Shown in pieces: positions 8,801 through 17,463 of a stretch of 41,927 nucleotides of DNA. The DNA comes from Acidobacteriota bacterium (GTDB lineage Bacteria > Acidobacteriota > Thermoanaerobaculia > Gp7-AA8). Under the pieces are notes generated by a model. That model saw only the letters and a list, made by a program, of their open reading frames with translations. It searched no databases and was not told where the DNA came from. Numbering within the stretch: position 1 is the first letter of the stretch; every line of letters starts with the position of its first letter. Made by a program: the position numbers and the translations under genes. Location: contig JAJPHC010000033.1 in the NCBI GenBank assembly GCA_021325515.1, forward strand, positions 1 through 41,927, in the 5' to 3' direction.

Positions 8801-9484
8801 TCAGGGACGAGCAGGCGACGGTGGATTCTGATTGTGCCCGCGGTTCTGCTCGATCGCGAATCCGAGTGCACCAGCTCCCACGAAGCCCGCAGCGACTTCA
8901 CCGCCGGTGGTTGCGTACCACGGCTTTCCCGCTCCGCCTTTTGCGAGATTGGCGAGCAGAAGACGGCACTCGTCATTCGGCTTGAGATCGCCTGAGGCAG
9001 TCGTGTAGTGCGTCAGGCCATCGCAACGGAACTTGCACGGTGTCGACTTCTGGGTCGATTGCGTCAGTCCGAGGACGATTCCTTTCGCCGCCTGCAGGTC
9101 ATCGTTGGACAACGTTTGCGCAGGGCACTCTTTCTTCACCGTTGCCGCAACGGGAGGGCCGGCGACTTCGTTTCCACCAGCAGTCTTCGCCTTGATCTGA
9201 TAGAGGACGACATCGGCGTCCTTCGCAGGAATCGGGATGATCGCGCTGTACCGCGTCGGATCCTTCGGATCGCGCCGCATCTCCACGAAATACTCGCCGC
9301 AGGTCTGTCCGACGGCGTGGAAGTAGACGCGGACCGACGCAGGATTCCCTTCGACTTTCGCCGTGATCTTCGTGTAGTTGTCGGGCGAGAGGCAGGCCAG
9401 AGGGGTCTGGCTGATGGTCGGAGCGGCAGAACCAGCCGTCACGGCCGCCACGAATACCAGTGACGACACCACGCCCAATGCCAT
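8801..9484 (-). CDS. Secreted hypothetical protein, first gene of the EPS operon
   Basis: The 227-residue product has an N-terminal hydrophobic signal (MALGVVSSLVFVAAVTAGSA). An immunoglobulin-like beta segment (about residues 40-120, containing VRVYFHAVGQ and VVLYQIKAKTAGG) follows, then a region with several cysteines (about 120-175) and a glycine/alanine hydrophobic helix near residues 195-213. No family is recognised with certainty. It lies 10 bases before the Wzz-kinase gene and so probably works in the same exopolysaccharide process, perhaps as a periplasmic or lipid-anchored accessory factor. The start is close to a putative promoter (9498-9526), leaving almost no leader. Confidence 0.65.
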   Translation of the reverse strand: MALGVVSSLVFVAAVTAGSAAPTISQTPLACLSPDNYTKITAKVEGNPASVRVYFHAVGQTCGEYFVEMRRDPKDPTRYSAIIPIPAKDADVVLYQIKAKTAGGNEVAGPPVAATVKKECPAQTLSNDDLQAAKGIVLGLTQSTQKSTPCKFRCDGLTHYTTASGDLKPNDECRLLLANLAKGGAGKPWYATTGGEVAAGFVGAGALGFAIEQNRGHNQNPPSPARP

Positions 9485-9497
9485 AGGTAAGAGGGAA

Positions 9498-9526
9498 CAT
9501 TAGGCCACCTGCAGTACGATAGTCAA
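9498..9526 (-). promoter_or_regulatory. Putative promoter of the EPS/kinase operon
   Basis: On the minus strand, TTGACT (9526-9521) and TAATGT (9503-9498) are separated by 17 bases, close to the sigma-70 consensus. The predicted transcription start falls about 6-8 bases before the ATG at 9484, so the mRNA would be almost leaderless. It lies in the divergent gap before the O-antigen ligase-like gene. Confidence 0.35.
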
Positions 9527-9577
9527 ATCGACGCCAGTGAGATTCTGCCGAGGCGGCACACCTCGATCATCGACAGG

Positions 9578-11014
9578 GTGCGCGCCGAATCGCCTCTCGC
9601 GCGGATCGCGCTCCTCCTCCTGCTCGTCTACATCGTCATCGCCCCGCTGTCGTATGGCGCCATCACCCGCGGCGGAACGCTGGTTCTCGAGCTGTTTGCC
9701 TTCACGATTTTCGCGCTCGTCTTCGCCGGCACCCCGAACGTCGGGCGTCTCGCCGGAGTGAAGGTGACGATCGCCGCCATCGCGGCGATCCTCGCGCTCG
9801 GGATCCTCCATCTGATTCCGATGCCGAACGCGCTGCTCTCGGTTCTCTCTCCGGTCAGCGCCGCGATCTATCGCGATGCTTCCACGACGCTCGCGGCATT
9901 CGGCCACGCGGAGCCCGCAGCGCGCATCTCGATTGCGCCTACGGAAACGTGGGACACGCTCCTGCTCACTGCGGCGTATCTCGCGCTGTTCGTCTCGTCG
10001 ATCATCCTTCTTCGCTCGCGATCCCTGCGCCGGCTCTTCGTCATCGTGTTCATCACGAGCTCGCTCGTGCACATCCTGGCAGCGGCGGCGATGCGCAGTC
10101 TCTTCAGCACACCGGAGGAGGCGTCGTCGGGCGTGCGTATCCATGGTGCGTTCATCAATGCCAATCACTTCGCCGGCTACCTGGAGATGACGCTCGCGGT
10201 GGCGTTCGGTGTGTTGTGGCGCGAGGTCCTCTACTACCGCGAAGGCGTTCGCAAGGCGGCGGGCCGGGGAAGACGGTTCGAGAAGATCTTCATTCGCATT
10301 TCGCTGCGCGTCGTGTTGTGGGGAACGGTCGCCGCCGGCGTTGGTCTGACTCAATCGCGCGCGGGTATTCTCGCCGCTGTACTGACGACGATCGTGCTCC
10401 TCTCGATCGCACCGTCGCATCCACGGGTCGCCGCGCGCCGCTGGAGCTTCGCGACCGCGGGCAGCGGGGTGGTGGCGGCAGCGATCGGATTTACGATTCT
10501 CACCGCGCGCCAGCAGCCGATCATCCGCTTTCTGGGCTCCGATCCGCGCGATCCGGCGAGCGATCTCCGTCTGACGCTGTGGACCCTCTCGCTGAAAGCG
10601 TGGCGCAACTTTCCGCTGTTCGGTTCCGGCCTCGGCACCTTTCGCGAGGCGTTTCGCCGCGTCCAGCCGCGCGATCTCAATTACTACGTCGAGTTCGCAC
10701 ACAGCGACGCGCTGCAACTCCTCGTGACGGGAGGTCTCGCCGCGCTTCTCCTCGGCGCGATCGCGTTCGTCGCGCTGATGGCCGCCCTCCTCCGGCGATG
10801 GCACGCGGAGCCACGCCGCGAAGAAAGCGCGCTTCTGCTCGCAGGATTCGGCGCGATTCTCTCCCTCACGCTGCATGGTCTCGTCGAGTTCAACCTCTCG
10901 ATTCCCGCCATCCCCGCGACCCTCGCCTGTGTCGCCGGCCTTGGTTGGGCCGCTGCGCACGGGAACGAAGAGGAACAGCAACGGCAGGACATGCGTCTCG
11001 TGACGACTGACTGA
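9578..11014 (+). CDS. O-antigen ligase / polymerase-like membrane protein
   Basis: The 478-residue protein starts at GTG 9578 and has about ten to twelve hydrophobic segments, beginning LARIALLLLLVYIVIAPLSY. The central region holds FINANHFAGYLEM and, further on, TQSRAGILAAV. The large loop carries LWTLSLKAWRNFPLFGSGLG and GTFREAFRR, and a later VEFAHSDALQLLVTGG segment contains the conserved His. This is the layout of the Wzy_C/O-antigen ligase family, which joins or polymerises undecaprenol-linked glycans on the periplasmic side. Its place directly divergent from the Wzz/BY-kinase operon supports a role in the same exopolysaccharide. Whether it is ligase or polymerase cannot be decided from sequence. 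Confidence 0.85.
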   Translation: MRAESPLARIALLLLLVYIVIAPLSYGAITRGGTLVLELFAFTIFALVFAGTPNVGRLAGVKVTIAAIAAILALGILHLIPMPNALLSVLSPVSAAIYRDASTTLAAFGHAEPAARISIAPTETWDTLLLTAAYLALFVSSIILLRSRSLRRLFVIVFITSSLVHILAAAAMRSLFSTPEEASSGVRIHGAFINANHFAGYLEMTLAVAFGVLWREVLYYREGVRKAAGRGRRFEKIFIRISLRVVLWGTVAAGVGLTQSRAGILAAVLTTIVLLSIAPSHPRVAARRWSFATAGSGVVAAAIGFTILTARQQPIIRFLGSDPRDPASDLRLTLWTLSLKAWRNFPLFGSGLGTFREAFRRVQPRDLNYYVEFAHSDALQLLVTGGLAALLLGAIAFVALMAALLRRWHAEPRREESALLLAGFGAILSLTLHGLVEFNLSIPAIPATLACVAGLGWAAAHGNEEEQQRQDMRLVTTD

Positions 11015-11058
11015 ATTCCATTCGTGGTAACTTCGGAAAAGACAACAAGGAGGCACGC

Positions 11059-11646
11059 ATGTCCGCCCGATTCGGAGCCATCGCTCTTCCTCTTCTCCTG
11101 TCTTTCGCCGCGCTGGCCGCGGCCGCGCAACCGGTGACGATCCCGGCCGGCACTCACATTCATTTCAAGCTCGATCGCGGGATCAACACCGCGAATGCGA
11201 AGCCGGGACAGAACGTTCCGGGCCAATTGACCGCGCCCATCGTCGTGAACGGAAAGACGGTGGCGGCGAGCGGATCCGCGGTCAATGTCCACATCACGAC
11301 GGCAGAGGCCTCAGGACGCATTGGCGGATCGGCGAAGCTCGTGTTTCACGTCTCGTCGATCACGCTGGCCAACGGCAGCAAAGTCAGCGTTCGTACCTCG
11401 AGCTACGCCCGTGAAGGAAGAGCGCACGCGAAACACAACGCGAAGTACATCGCCGGCGCCGCCGCGGTGGGCGCTCTCGCGGGACAAGCAATCGGCGGGA
11501 ATCGGGACTCGACGGCGAAAGGTGCAGCCATCGGCGCCGGCGTCGGAATCGGCGCAGCGGCCGCGACTTGGAAGTTCGACTTCGAGGTTCCCGCAGGGGA
11601 GCGCTTCGAGTTGCGGTTGAAGACCTCGGTGACTGCGCCGCTTTGA
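11059..11646 (+). CDS. Secreted glycine-zipper-type protein
   Basis: The 195-residue protein has a signal peptide (ALPLLLSFAALAAAAQP) and a beta-rich middle (residues about 25-110: VTIPAGTHIHFKLDRGINTA and repeated LTAPIVVNGKTV-like strands). A hydrophobic Gly/Ala-rich helix pair (about 130-170: AGAAAVGALAGQAIGG and AIGAGVGIGAAAA) resembles glycine-zipper membrane motifs. It is probably periplasmic or outer-membrane associated. An AAGGAGG ribosome site lies ahead of the ATG. It follows the O-antigen ligase-like gene by 44 bases and could share its transcript. Function is unknown. Confidence 0.7.
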   Translation: MSARFGAIALPLLLSFAALAAAAQPVTIPAGTHIHFKLDRGINTANAKPGQNVPGQLTAPIVVNGKTVAASGSAVNVHITTAEASGRIGGSAKLVFHVSSITLANGSKVSVRTSSYAREGRAHAKHNAKYIAGAAAVGALAGQAIGGNRDSTAKGAAIGAGVGIGAAAATWKFDFEVPAGERFELRLKTSVTAPL

Positions 11647-11703
11647 TCTCGCTCGTCCGGCCTGAAGTTTGCTTGCACTCATCCCAACTTTGTGTGAGCT
11701 CGG

Positions 11704-14166
11704 ATGACCCACATCGTTCAATTCTACGAAGACGAAGGATCGCTCTATTCCTTTGTCGGACATTTCGTCGGCGAAGGACTGAGAGCAGGTGATCGCGTCC
11801 TCATCGTCGCGACGGAAGAGCACCGCACCGGATTACTAGGCAGTCTGAGGGATCAGGGCCTCGAGCTCGACCGGGCCGCCGATCAACTCCTGATGCTCGA
11901 CGCACAGCAGATGCTGTCGACGATCATGCAGGACGGTGCGCCGGACGTTGATCGCTTCGACAAGAACATCGGCGCCGCCGTTCAGGCCGGCCTCCGCGGC
12001 GGAGACCGCCGGCTGCGCGTCTACGGCGAGATGGTCGCGCTGCTCTGCCAGGATCAAAATCGCGACGGGGCTCGCTCGCTCGAGCAACTCTGGAACGAGC
12101 TCGGAAGAAAGTACGAGTTCTCACTCCTCTGTTCGTATCCCTCGCGTCACTTCTTCGGCGAGGAAACGCGCGACGCGTTCGATGCGATCTGCCACGAACA
12201 CGATGAGATCCACCCTTCGCTGCACGCCGACTGGAAACGGCGAAGAGAGCTCGAGACCGCCTACCGCGACGCAGTCGTGGAGCGCGAGCGCCGCGAGCGC
12301 GATCTCAAGGATCTGGAAGAAAACGCGCCGATCGGTATGCACTGGGTCGGGCCCGACGGCACCATCCTCTGGGCCAACGATGCGGAGCTCGAGCTGCTCG
12401 GCTATGCGCGCGAGCAGTACATCGGGCGCAACATCGCCGAGTTTCACGCGGATCAGGCGGTGCTGAGCGACATCCTCGGCCGGCTCGGGCGGAACGAGGA
12501 GATCCACGACTACGAGGCCAGCCTCATCGCGCGCGACGGTTCGATCCGTCATGTCGCCATCGATTCGAATGTGCTGTTCGAGGATGGGCGCTTCGTTCAC
12601 ACGCGCTGCTTCACGCGCGACATCACTCCGCGCAAGCGCCTCGAGGAAGCCAATGCATTCCTGCTCGACGCGTCGGCCGTTCTGAATCGGTCGCTCGACT
12701 ATGCCACGCATCTGCGCGAGATCGTCGCGCTCTGCGTGCCGCGGATCGCGGACGCCTGTTCCATCGACATGCTCGATGCGGATGGTGGCGTGGAGCATGC
12801 CGCAGCGGAGCCGCAGAGCTTCCGCGCGGATACCGCAGTTCAGCAGGTCCTCTCGACGCAAGAGCCACTGCTCACGAAGACGATGATGTGTGTGCCGTTG
12901 CAGAACGGCGGCGGAACATGCGGAGTCCTCACGCTGTCGGTTGCGGATCGCTCGTACGACGCGACCGATTTCCATGTCGCCGAAGAGCTGGGCCGCCGCG
13001 CCGGCATCGCGCTGGAGAATGCGCGGCTGTATCAGCTCGCACAAAGCGCGAATCGTACGAAGGACGAATTTCTCGCGACGCTTTCACACGAGTTGCGCAC
13101 ACCTCTGACCGCGATCCTCGGCTGGTCGCGCATGATGCTCCTCGGCGGGTTCGACGCGGAGACGACCCGCACCGCACTCGAGACGATCGAGCGCAGCGCA
13201 CGGACCCAGGCGGCGATCATCGACGACCTGCTCGATCTGTCGAAGATCGTCACAGGAAAGCTCGCACTGAACACGGAGCTCGTCGATCTCTCGACCGTGA
13301 TCGACAACGCCATCCACACCGTCCGGCTGGCTGCCGACGCGCGCAACATCACACTCGATCGCATCGGCGTCTCGATCCGCACCGTCGTGTTCGGCGATCC
13401 GACACGGCTGCAGCAGATCGTCTGGAACCTGCTCTCCAACGCCATCAAGTTTTCAGAGCCCGGCGGTCATGTCACGCTGCGGCTCGATTGCGATCGCGGC
13501 CGCGCGCGGATCACGGTGAGCGATCGCGGCCGTGGAATCCCGAAATCATTTCTTCCGCATGTGTTCGAAGCGTTCCGCCAGGCCGACGCGGCGAGCACGC
13601 GAGCGCACGGAGGACTGGGACTGGGGCTCGCGATCGTGAAGTATCTCGTCGAGCTGCATGGCGGAACGGTCCATGCGTCGAGCGCCGGCGAAGGACAGGG
13701 TGCGACGTTCACCGTCACGATTCCGCTCGCCTCACGGCGCAGCGACGCGAAACCACTCTCGAAATCCGATGATGTCGTCGATCTCACCGGCATGTCCATC
13801 CTGCTCGTCGATGACGATGCCGACACGCGCGAGGTCGTCACCGCAATTCTTCGCCGCTGCGGTGCACGTGTCGATGCAGCTGCATCCGTGAACGGCGCGT
13901 TCCTGCTCCTGCAGTCGGCAGTGCCTGACGTGCTCGTGACCGACATCGCGATGCCGGGCGAGGATGGCTTCTCACTGCTGCAGCGAGTGCAGTCGAGCAG
14001 CGATCCGGCGCGCGATGTCCGCGTCGTGGCGCTGACTGCGATGGCGCATTCCCACGCCGAACAGCAGCTCCGCAGCGCCGGTTTTCACGCCTGGGTGCAG
14101 AAGCCGGTCGATCCTGTCCGTTTCGCGAGAGTCATCGCCGGACTGCGGCGCGCCGCCGCAATGTAG
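11704..14166 (+). CDS. Hybrid sensor histidine kinase (MEDS-PAS-GAF-HisKA-HATPase-REC)
   Basis: The 820-residue cytoplasmic protein opens with a MEDS domain (residues about 1-180; MTHIVQFYEDEGSLYSFV is the hallmark start), known from DcmR-type and other C1-linked sensors. A PAS domain (about 205-315) and a GAF domain (about 320-440) follow. A HisKA domain has the phospho-acceptor His462 in SHELRTPL, and a HATPase domain has the N box NLLSNAIKF, SDRGRGIP and GGLGLGLAIV. The C-terminal receiver starts at about 698, with Asp747 in TDIAMPG as the phosphate site and Lys in VQKPVDP. All residues needed for an internal phosphorelay are present. There is no membrane segment. No separate output regulator is adjacent, so the target is unknown. 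Confidence 0.93.
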   Translation: MTHIVQFYEDEGSLYSFVGHFVGEGLRAGDRVLIVATEEHRTGLLGSLRDQGLELDRAADQLLMLDAQQMLSTIMQDGAPDVDRFDKNIGAAVQAGLRGGDRRLRVYGEMVALLCQDQNRDGARSLEQLWNELGRKYEFSLLCSYPSRHFFGEETRDAFDAICHEHDEIHPSLHADWKRRRELETAYRDAVVERERRERDLKDLEENAPIGMHWVGPDGTILWANDAELELLGYAREQYIGRNIAEFHADQAVLSDILGRLGRNEEIHDYEASLIARDGSIRHVAIDSNVLFEDGRFVHTRCFTRDITPRKRLEEANAFLLDASAVLNRSLDYATHLREIVALCVPRIADACSIDMLDADGGVEHAAAEPQSFRADTAVQQVLSTQEPLLTKTMMCVPLQNGGGTCGVLTLSVADRSYDATDFHVAEELGRRAGIALENARLYQLAQSANRTKDEFLATLSHELRTPLTAILGWSRMMLLGGFDAETTRTALETIERSARTQAAIIDDLLDLSKIVTGKLALNTELVDLSTVIDNAIHTVRLAADARNITLDRIGVSIRTVVFGDPTRLQQIVWNLLSNAIKFSEPGGHVTLRLDCDRGRARITVSDRGRGIPKSFLPHVFEAFRQADAASTRAHGGLGLGLAIVKYLVELHGGTVHASSAGEGQGATFTVTIPLASRRSDAKPLSKSDDVVDLTGMSILLVDDDADTREVVTAILRRCGARVDAAASVNGAFLLLQSAVPDVLVTDIAMPGEDGFSLLQRVQSSSDPARDVRVVALTAMAHSHAEQQLRSAGFHAWVQKPVDPVRFARVIAGLRRAAAM

Positions 14167-14223
14167 AATGCCGGGGAATTTCGGCACCTCGTCCGAACTT
14201 CTTGAAGCGTTCACGTAAGCCAC

Positions 14224-14317
14224 GGAGAGATGGGTGAGTGGCTGAAACCAGCGGTTTGCTAAACCGCCGTAGGGCCCTAAAGCTCTACCGAGGGTTCGAA
14301 TCCCTCTCTCTCCGCCA
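14224..14317 (+). tRNA. tRNA-Ser(GCU)
   Basis: A full class-II tRNA is present. The acceptor GGAGAGA (14224-14230) pairs with TCTCTCC (14307-14313), the anticodon loop is TTTGCTAAA-type with anticodon GCT, a long variable arm follows, the T loop is GTTCGAATCCC, and GCCA is encoded at 14314-14317. It decodes AGC/AGU serine codons. Its encoded CCA directly abuts the stop codon of the convergent HD-GYP gene. Confidence 0.95.
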
Positions 14318-16012
14318 TTACTCCTCGGCGCCCGCGATCTCCTGACGCCCGGCGATGAACGTCCCAACCAGCGACTCGTCGAATTGCGTCCCCGCTCCCT
14401 CGCGAAGCTGCGCGACCGCATCACCTTCCGACACGCCACGCACGTATTGCCAGGGCGATGTCATGGCGACCCAGGCATCGGCGATCGCGATGATCTTCGC
14501 CGCAATCGGAATCCGATCGCCCGGGATGCGTCCCGGATATCCCTTGCCATCCACCCGTTCGTGATGACGGAGCACTGCGAGCGCGACGTCGGGCCCGAGA
14601 ATCGGCTCGACGAGCGCGGCACCGACGAGCGGATGCTCGGCAATCGCGCGCTTCTGATCTTCGGACAGCTCCTTCGCCGCGGTCAGCGCCTTGTAGTCGA
14701 GCAGGCGAAGCCCGACATCGTGCACGAGCGCCGCAATCCTGACGGTCTCGATGTCGTGAGGCCGGAGACCGAGAACGGCCGCAAAGCGATGAGAGGTCGC
14801 CGAGACGAGCTTGCTGTGATCGGCGAGTCCTTCGTAGCGATTGAAGTCAGGCTCGAGCAGGCATTCGGCCATCGCCAGACGCTCGGCCTGCAGTTCCATC
14901 CGGCCGATGATCGCCTCGACCGAGTCACCGAGGAATTCTGCGAAGCGCTCGATCTGAAGGCGCGCCGGCTCGTCGGGAACCCGCTCGAACGCGATCGTCA
15001 GAACCAGCCGCTCCACCGCGCGCGGCGCGAGCTGCGAACTGGCGATCGTGCGCAGTTGCTCGTGCGTGAGAGGCGCGCACGTGCGCGACGGCATGACCGT
15101 CGGGACGATCGAGATCTCGCTCAACGGCTGCCCGGTCCATTTCGCAATCTGCTGGCGGATCAATTTCAGCGTCTGCAGCGTCGGCTCGCCATGTGCGACG
15201 ATCGCCTGTTTCTCGCCGCCGCTGAGACTCGTGAGCGCCGCCGCAGCCACACCCGGAATCGCAAGTGCCGCAGGCAGAAGAATCCGCACGCGCTCGAATT
15301 CTTCCTCGGTGAGAATGCGCCGGCGGCGGTCGATCGCAAGATCGCGCTGCGTCATGCGGTCGTGCGCGATGCGAATGACTTCGATCGCCTCGGAGGAAAG
15401 CAGCGTGGGCGATGTCTTCTCCTTCTTTTCCTTCGCTGCGGGAACACGCGTGACTTCGGCAGCTCCGGAGCTCGTGCCTTTGCGCCCCGCAGGCATGTCG
15501 ACGAGCGGGACGCGGCCTACGCCGTACAGGTTCTTCGAGGCGAGCACGCGAACGATCTCGTGCATCACGCGCTCCGCCGCGGCGACGTCCGACGGTTCGA
15601 AATTTTTCTTTCCCGCTTTGTCGCGAAGGTCGATGAATCCAACCATGCGCCTGCCGCGGCCAAAGATCGGCACGGCGATCAGGCGGTCGTTGTTGTGGCG
15701 AAAGAGAACCTCCGCCACCAGCTCATCTTCGCCCATCGAATTCACGACGATCGGCGCATGCGTGGTCGAGAGGCGATGCACGAGAGGATCCTTCGCATCG
15801 ATCACTTTGCGAGCGCCGGCATTGAACGCGTACGACGTGATGATCTCGTAGCGCTCGCTCGTGTGGGAAGCCGCGAGATACAGCGCGGCCTTCGTTGCGC
15901 CGGCAAGCTCGTACGCTGCATAGAGCGCGCTCTTGAGCTCGGGCTCGAGTGGTCGAACTTCGTCGAGTACCGCGAACTCCTGCTCACGGACAGACACGTC
16001 GTCTTGCAACAT
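14318..16012 (-). CDS. GAF / HD-GYP cyclic-di-GMP phosphodiesterase
   Basis: The product (564 residues from ATG 16012) has a GAF-like sensor region in the first ~200 residues (including LYLAASHTSERYEIITSYAF and LIAVPIFGRGRRMVGFIDLR). A linker rich in Lys/Glu, a middle region of unclear fold, and a C-terminal HD-GYP domain follow. Catalytic landmarks are LVHDVGL (the HD pair), AEHPLVGAALVEP, the HHERVDGKGYP motif (HHE..DG.GYP) and IAIADAWVAM. Such enzymes hydrolyse c-di-GMP to pGpG or GMP. I chose 16012 because GGAGAG precedes it at good spacing; an ATG at 16114 would add 34 residues of unpersuasive sequence. It is divergent from a PilZ protein. Confidence 0.87.
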   Translation of the reverse strand: MLQDDVSVREQEFAVLDEVRPLEPELKSALYAAYELAGATKAALYLAASHTSERYEIITSYAFNAGARKVIDAKDPLVHRLSTTHAPIVVNSMGEDELVAEVLFRHNNDRLIAVPIFGRGRRMVGFIDLRDKAGKKNFEPSDVAAAERVMHEIVRVLASKNLYGVGRVPLVDMPAGRKGTSSGAAEVTRVPAAKEKKEKTSPTLLSSEAIEVIRIAHDRMTQRDLAIDRRRRILTEEEFERVRILLPAALAIPGVAAAALTSLSGGEKQAIVAHGEPTLQTLKLIRQQIAKWTGQPLSEISIVPTVMPSRTCAPLTHEQLRTIASSQLAPRAVERLVLTIAFERVPDEPARLQIERFAEFLGDSVEAIIGRMELQAERLAMAECLLEPDFNRYEGLADHSKLVSATSHRFAAVLGLRPHDIETVRIAALVHDVGLRLLDYKALTAAKELSEDQKRAIAEHPLVGAALVEPILGPDVALAVLRHHERVDGKGYPGRIPGDRIPIAAKIIAIADAWVAMTSPWQYVRGVSEGDAVAQLREGAGTQFDESLVGTFIAGRQEIAGAEE

Positions 16013-16144
16013 GATCGTTGCTCTCCGCTGTTCTGGACCCACTAACAAGGTAACGCTGACGTCAAAGAACCGCAACTCGAGTTCCAATATTGTTGGTTGC
16101 GCACTTGCGTCCATGCGCCCATATTGTTCGCGGGTCCCTCAAAA

Positions 16145-16801
16145 ATGCGAACGGTAGATGCGGCCGGAGACGATCGTCGTCGCTTAGGAAGAATCACCCC
16201 ACGCGCGCCGATTCACGGCCGTATCGGACATACGCCCGTACGAATCCTCGACATCTCGTTGCGCGGCTCGCGCGTCGCACACGATGAACCTCTGCCAGTC
16301 GGCACGACGTGTCTTCTGCAGTTTCACTGGCTTGAGTGTCCGATCGAAGCGTGGTGCGAGATCGTCCGCTCACGGCTGCACGCATTTGCACGCGCAGGTC
16401 ACGCGGAGTTTCACACCGGACTGCGCATCGTTGAAGCGGTGAATGGTTCCGGACCCAAGCTGCGCGACATGATCTGCTGGCACGTCACACGCGCGCTCGA
16501 TGCACAACTCGCGGATGCGCATGGCGAACCGCCGCCCGCCGATCTCGAGCCTCCCGCAATCGAGCGCGTCTTCATTCGCTGCGAGATGGTTCGCGGCATC
16601 TGGCGGCGCGTGACCACCTCCGATCCTCAGCAACCGCCGGTGGGCTTCACGGTCCGGGCGAGCGAGCCGCCGAAGAACATCGAACGGCTCATCCGCACCT
16701 ACGAGGGGAGCGACAGCGAAACGCGCAAGCTCATCCAGCGCATCGCGGCAGTCAGCCTCGGCAACGATGCCGAGCTCCCCAACAGGTTCTACGAACCTTA
16801 G
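16145..16801 (+). CDS. PilZ-domain protein (c-di-GMP effector)
   Basis: The 218-residue protein, with start at ATG 16145, carries the two c-di-GMP-binding motifs of PilZ: an arginine motif RRRLGR at residues 11-16 (RxxxR) and DISLRG at 36-41 (D/NxSxxG). Beta-rich sequence follows to about residue 110 and a C-terminal extension without clear motifs ends the protein. It is transcribed divergently from an HD-GYP phosphodiesterase 132 bases away, so the pair probably forms a local c-di-GMP turnover and response module. The frame can be extended 16 codons upstream, but the downstream ATG fits better between the divergent genes. Confidence 0.8.
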   Translation: MRTVDAAGDDRRRLGRITPRAPIHGRIGHTPVRILDISLRGSRVAHDEPLPVGTTCLLQFHWLECPIEAWCEIVRSRLHAFARAGHAEFHTGLRIVEAVNGSGPKLRDMICWHVTRALDAQLADAHGEPPPADLEPPAIERVFIRCEMVRGIWRRVTTSDPQQPPVGFTVRASEPPKNIERLIRTYEGSDSETRKLIQRIAAVSLGNDAELPNRFYEP

Positions 16802-16886
16802 GCCTGCACCCGGCAAGTCGCTTGCCATCAACGAATTCCTAGCAGGCAGTGCGATTCCGGCACATTTCGTGCTGGCTCAAGCTACT

Positions 16887-16903
16887 GCCTGAATCGTTCA
16901 GGC
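16887..16903. promoter_or_regulatory. Inverted repeat upstream of KGG stress gene (possible operator)
   Basis: GCCTGAA (16887-16893), a 3-base spacer, then TTCAGGC (16897-16903) form a perfect 7-bp palindrome 47 bases upstream of the stress-protein ATG. It could be a regulator binding site or a small hairpin. There is no independent support. Confidence 0.3.
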
Positions 16904-16950
16904 TTCCAGGCAGTTCACGCAGTACTCGAGACAATCCGAAGGAGAAACCC

Positions 16951-17412
16951 ATGGCGAATACCAGTAAACGCGGCTTTGCGTCGATGGATGCAGCCAAACA
17001 GCGTGAAATTGCGAGCAAAGGCGGGCGCGCCGCGCACGCGAAAGGCACTGCGCACGAGTTCACATCGGAAGAGGCACGCGTCGCAGGCCGCAAAGGCGGC
17101 GAGGCGGTGAGCCGCGACCGGCAGCACATGTCCAATATCGGACGCGAGGGCGGACACAGCCGCGGAGCACGAGCACGTGCAGCCGCCGCGACCGGTGTTT
17201 CCCGCCCGGGCGAGCAGACGTTCGAGCGCCAGGTGAATACCGAGCGCTCCGGCTTCGAGCGCTCATCGAGCGATGTCGATCGCCCGATCGCAAACACCAC
17301 CGAGCGGTCACAGGATCGCGATCGCACATCGTTCGCTGCACAAGATCGCAACGCATCGAGCTCGAATCGAGACGACCACCGCGACGGCAATCCCTCAGGA
17401 CGCAACGTGTAG
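16951..17412 (+). CDS. KGG-repeat general stress protein
   Basis: The 153-residue, very hydrophilic protein contains repeated KGG-type motifs of the con-10/YciG family. The visible repeats are GFASMDAAKQREIASKGG (residues 7-24), the EEARVAGRKGGEAV segment and the MSNIGREGGHSRG segment. A disordered tail rich in Ser, Arg, Asp and Asn follows. Family members are induced by desiccation, starvation or stationary phase; the molecular role is not established. The start is ATG 16951, preceded by AAGGAG; the frame is open further upstream, but that part reads as non-coding. A palindrome at 16887-16903 may regulate it. Confidence 0.85.
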   Translation: MANTSKRGFASMDAAKQREIASKGGRAAHAKGTAHEFTSEEARVAGRKGGEAVSRDRQHMSNIGREGGHSRGARARAAAATGVSRPGEQTFERQVNTERSGFERSSSDVDRPIANTTERSQDRDRTSFAAQDRNASSSNRDDHRDGNPSGRNV

Positions 17413-17425
17413 TTAGGTGGTTAGA

Positions 17426-17462
17426 GTGTCGGGGGCGGGTTTTGCAACCCGCCCATCGACAC
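17426..17462. terminator. Bidirectional hairpin between convergent genes
   Basis: GTGTCG (17426-17431) pairs with CGACAC (17457-17462), and inside it GGCGGGTT pairs with AACCCGCC around a TTGC loop. The resulting long GC-rich hairpin lies between the stops of the KGG gene and the DUF2231 gene. No T-run follows on either strand, so it may end transcription weakly or only protect mRNA 3' ends. Confidence 0.5.
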
Positions 17463-17463
17463 C

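Noticed and set aside
9500-11056. Long minus-strand frame of 518 codons opposite the O-antigen ligase-like gene
   Set aside because: Its product is a charged, low-complexity string rich in Arg/Glu/Asp with no motif, typical of the antisense of GC-rich coding DNA; the plus-strand gene has clear membrane segments and family motifs.
14384-16045. Plus-strand frame of 553 codons opposite the HD-GYP gene
   Set aside because: Same antisense composition; the minus strand carries intact HD-GYP catalytic motifs.
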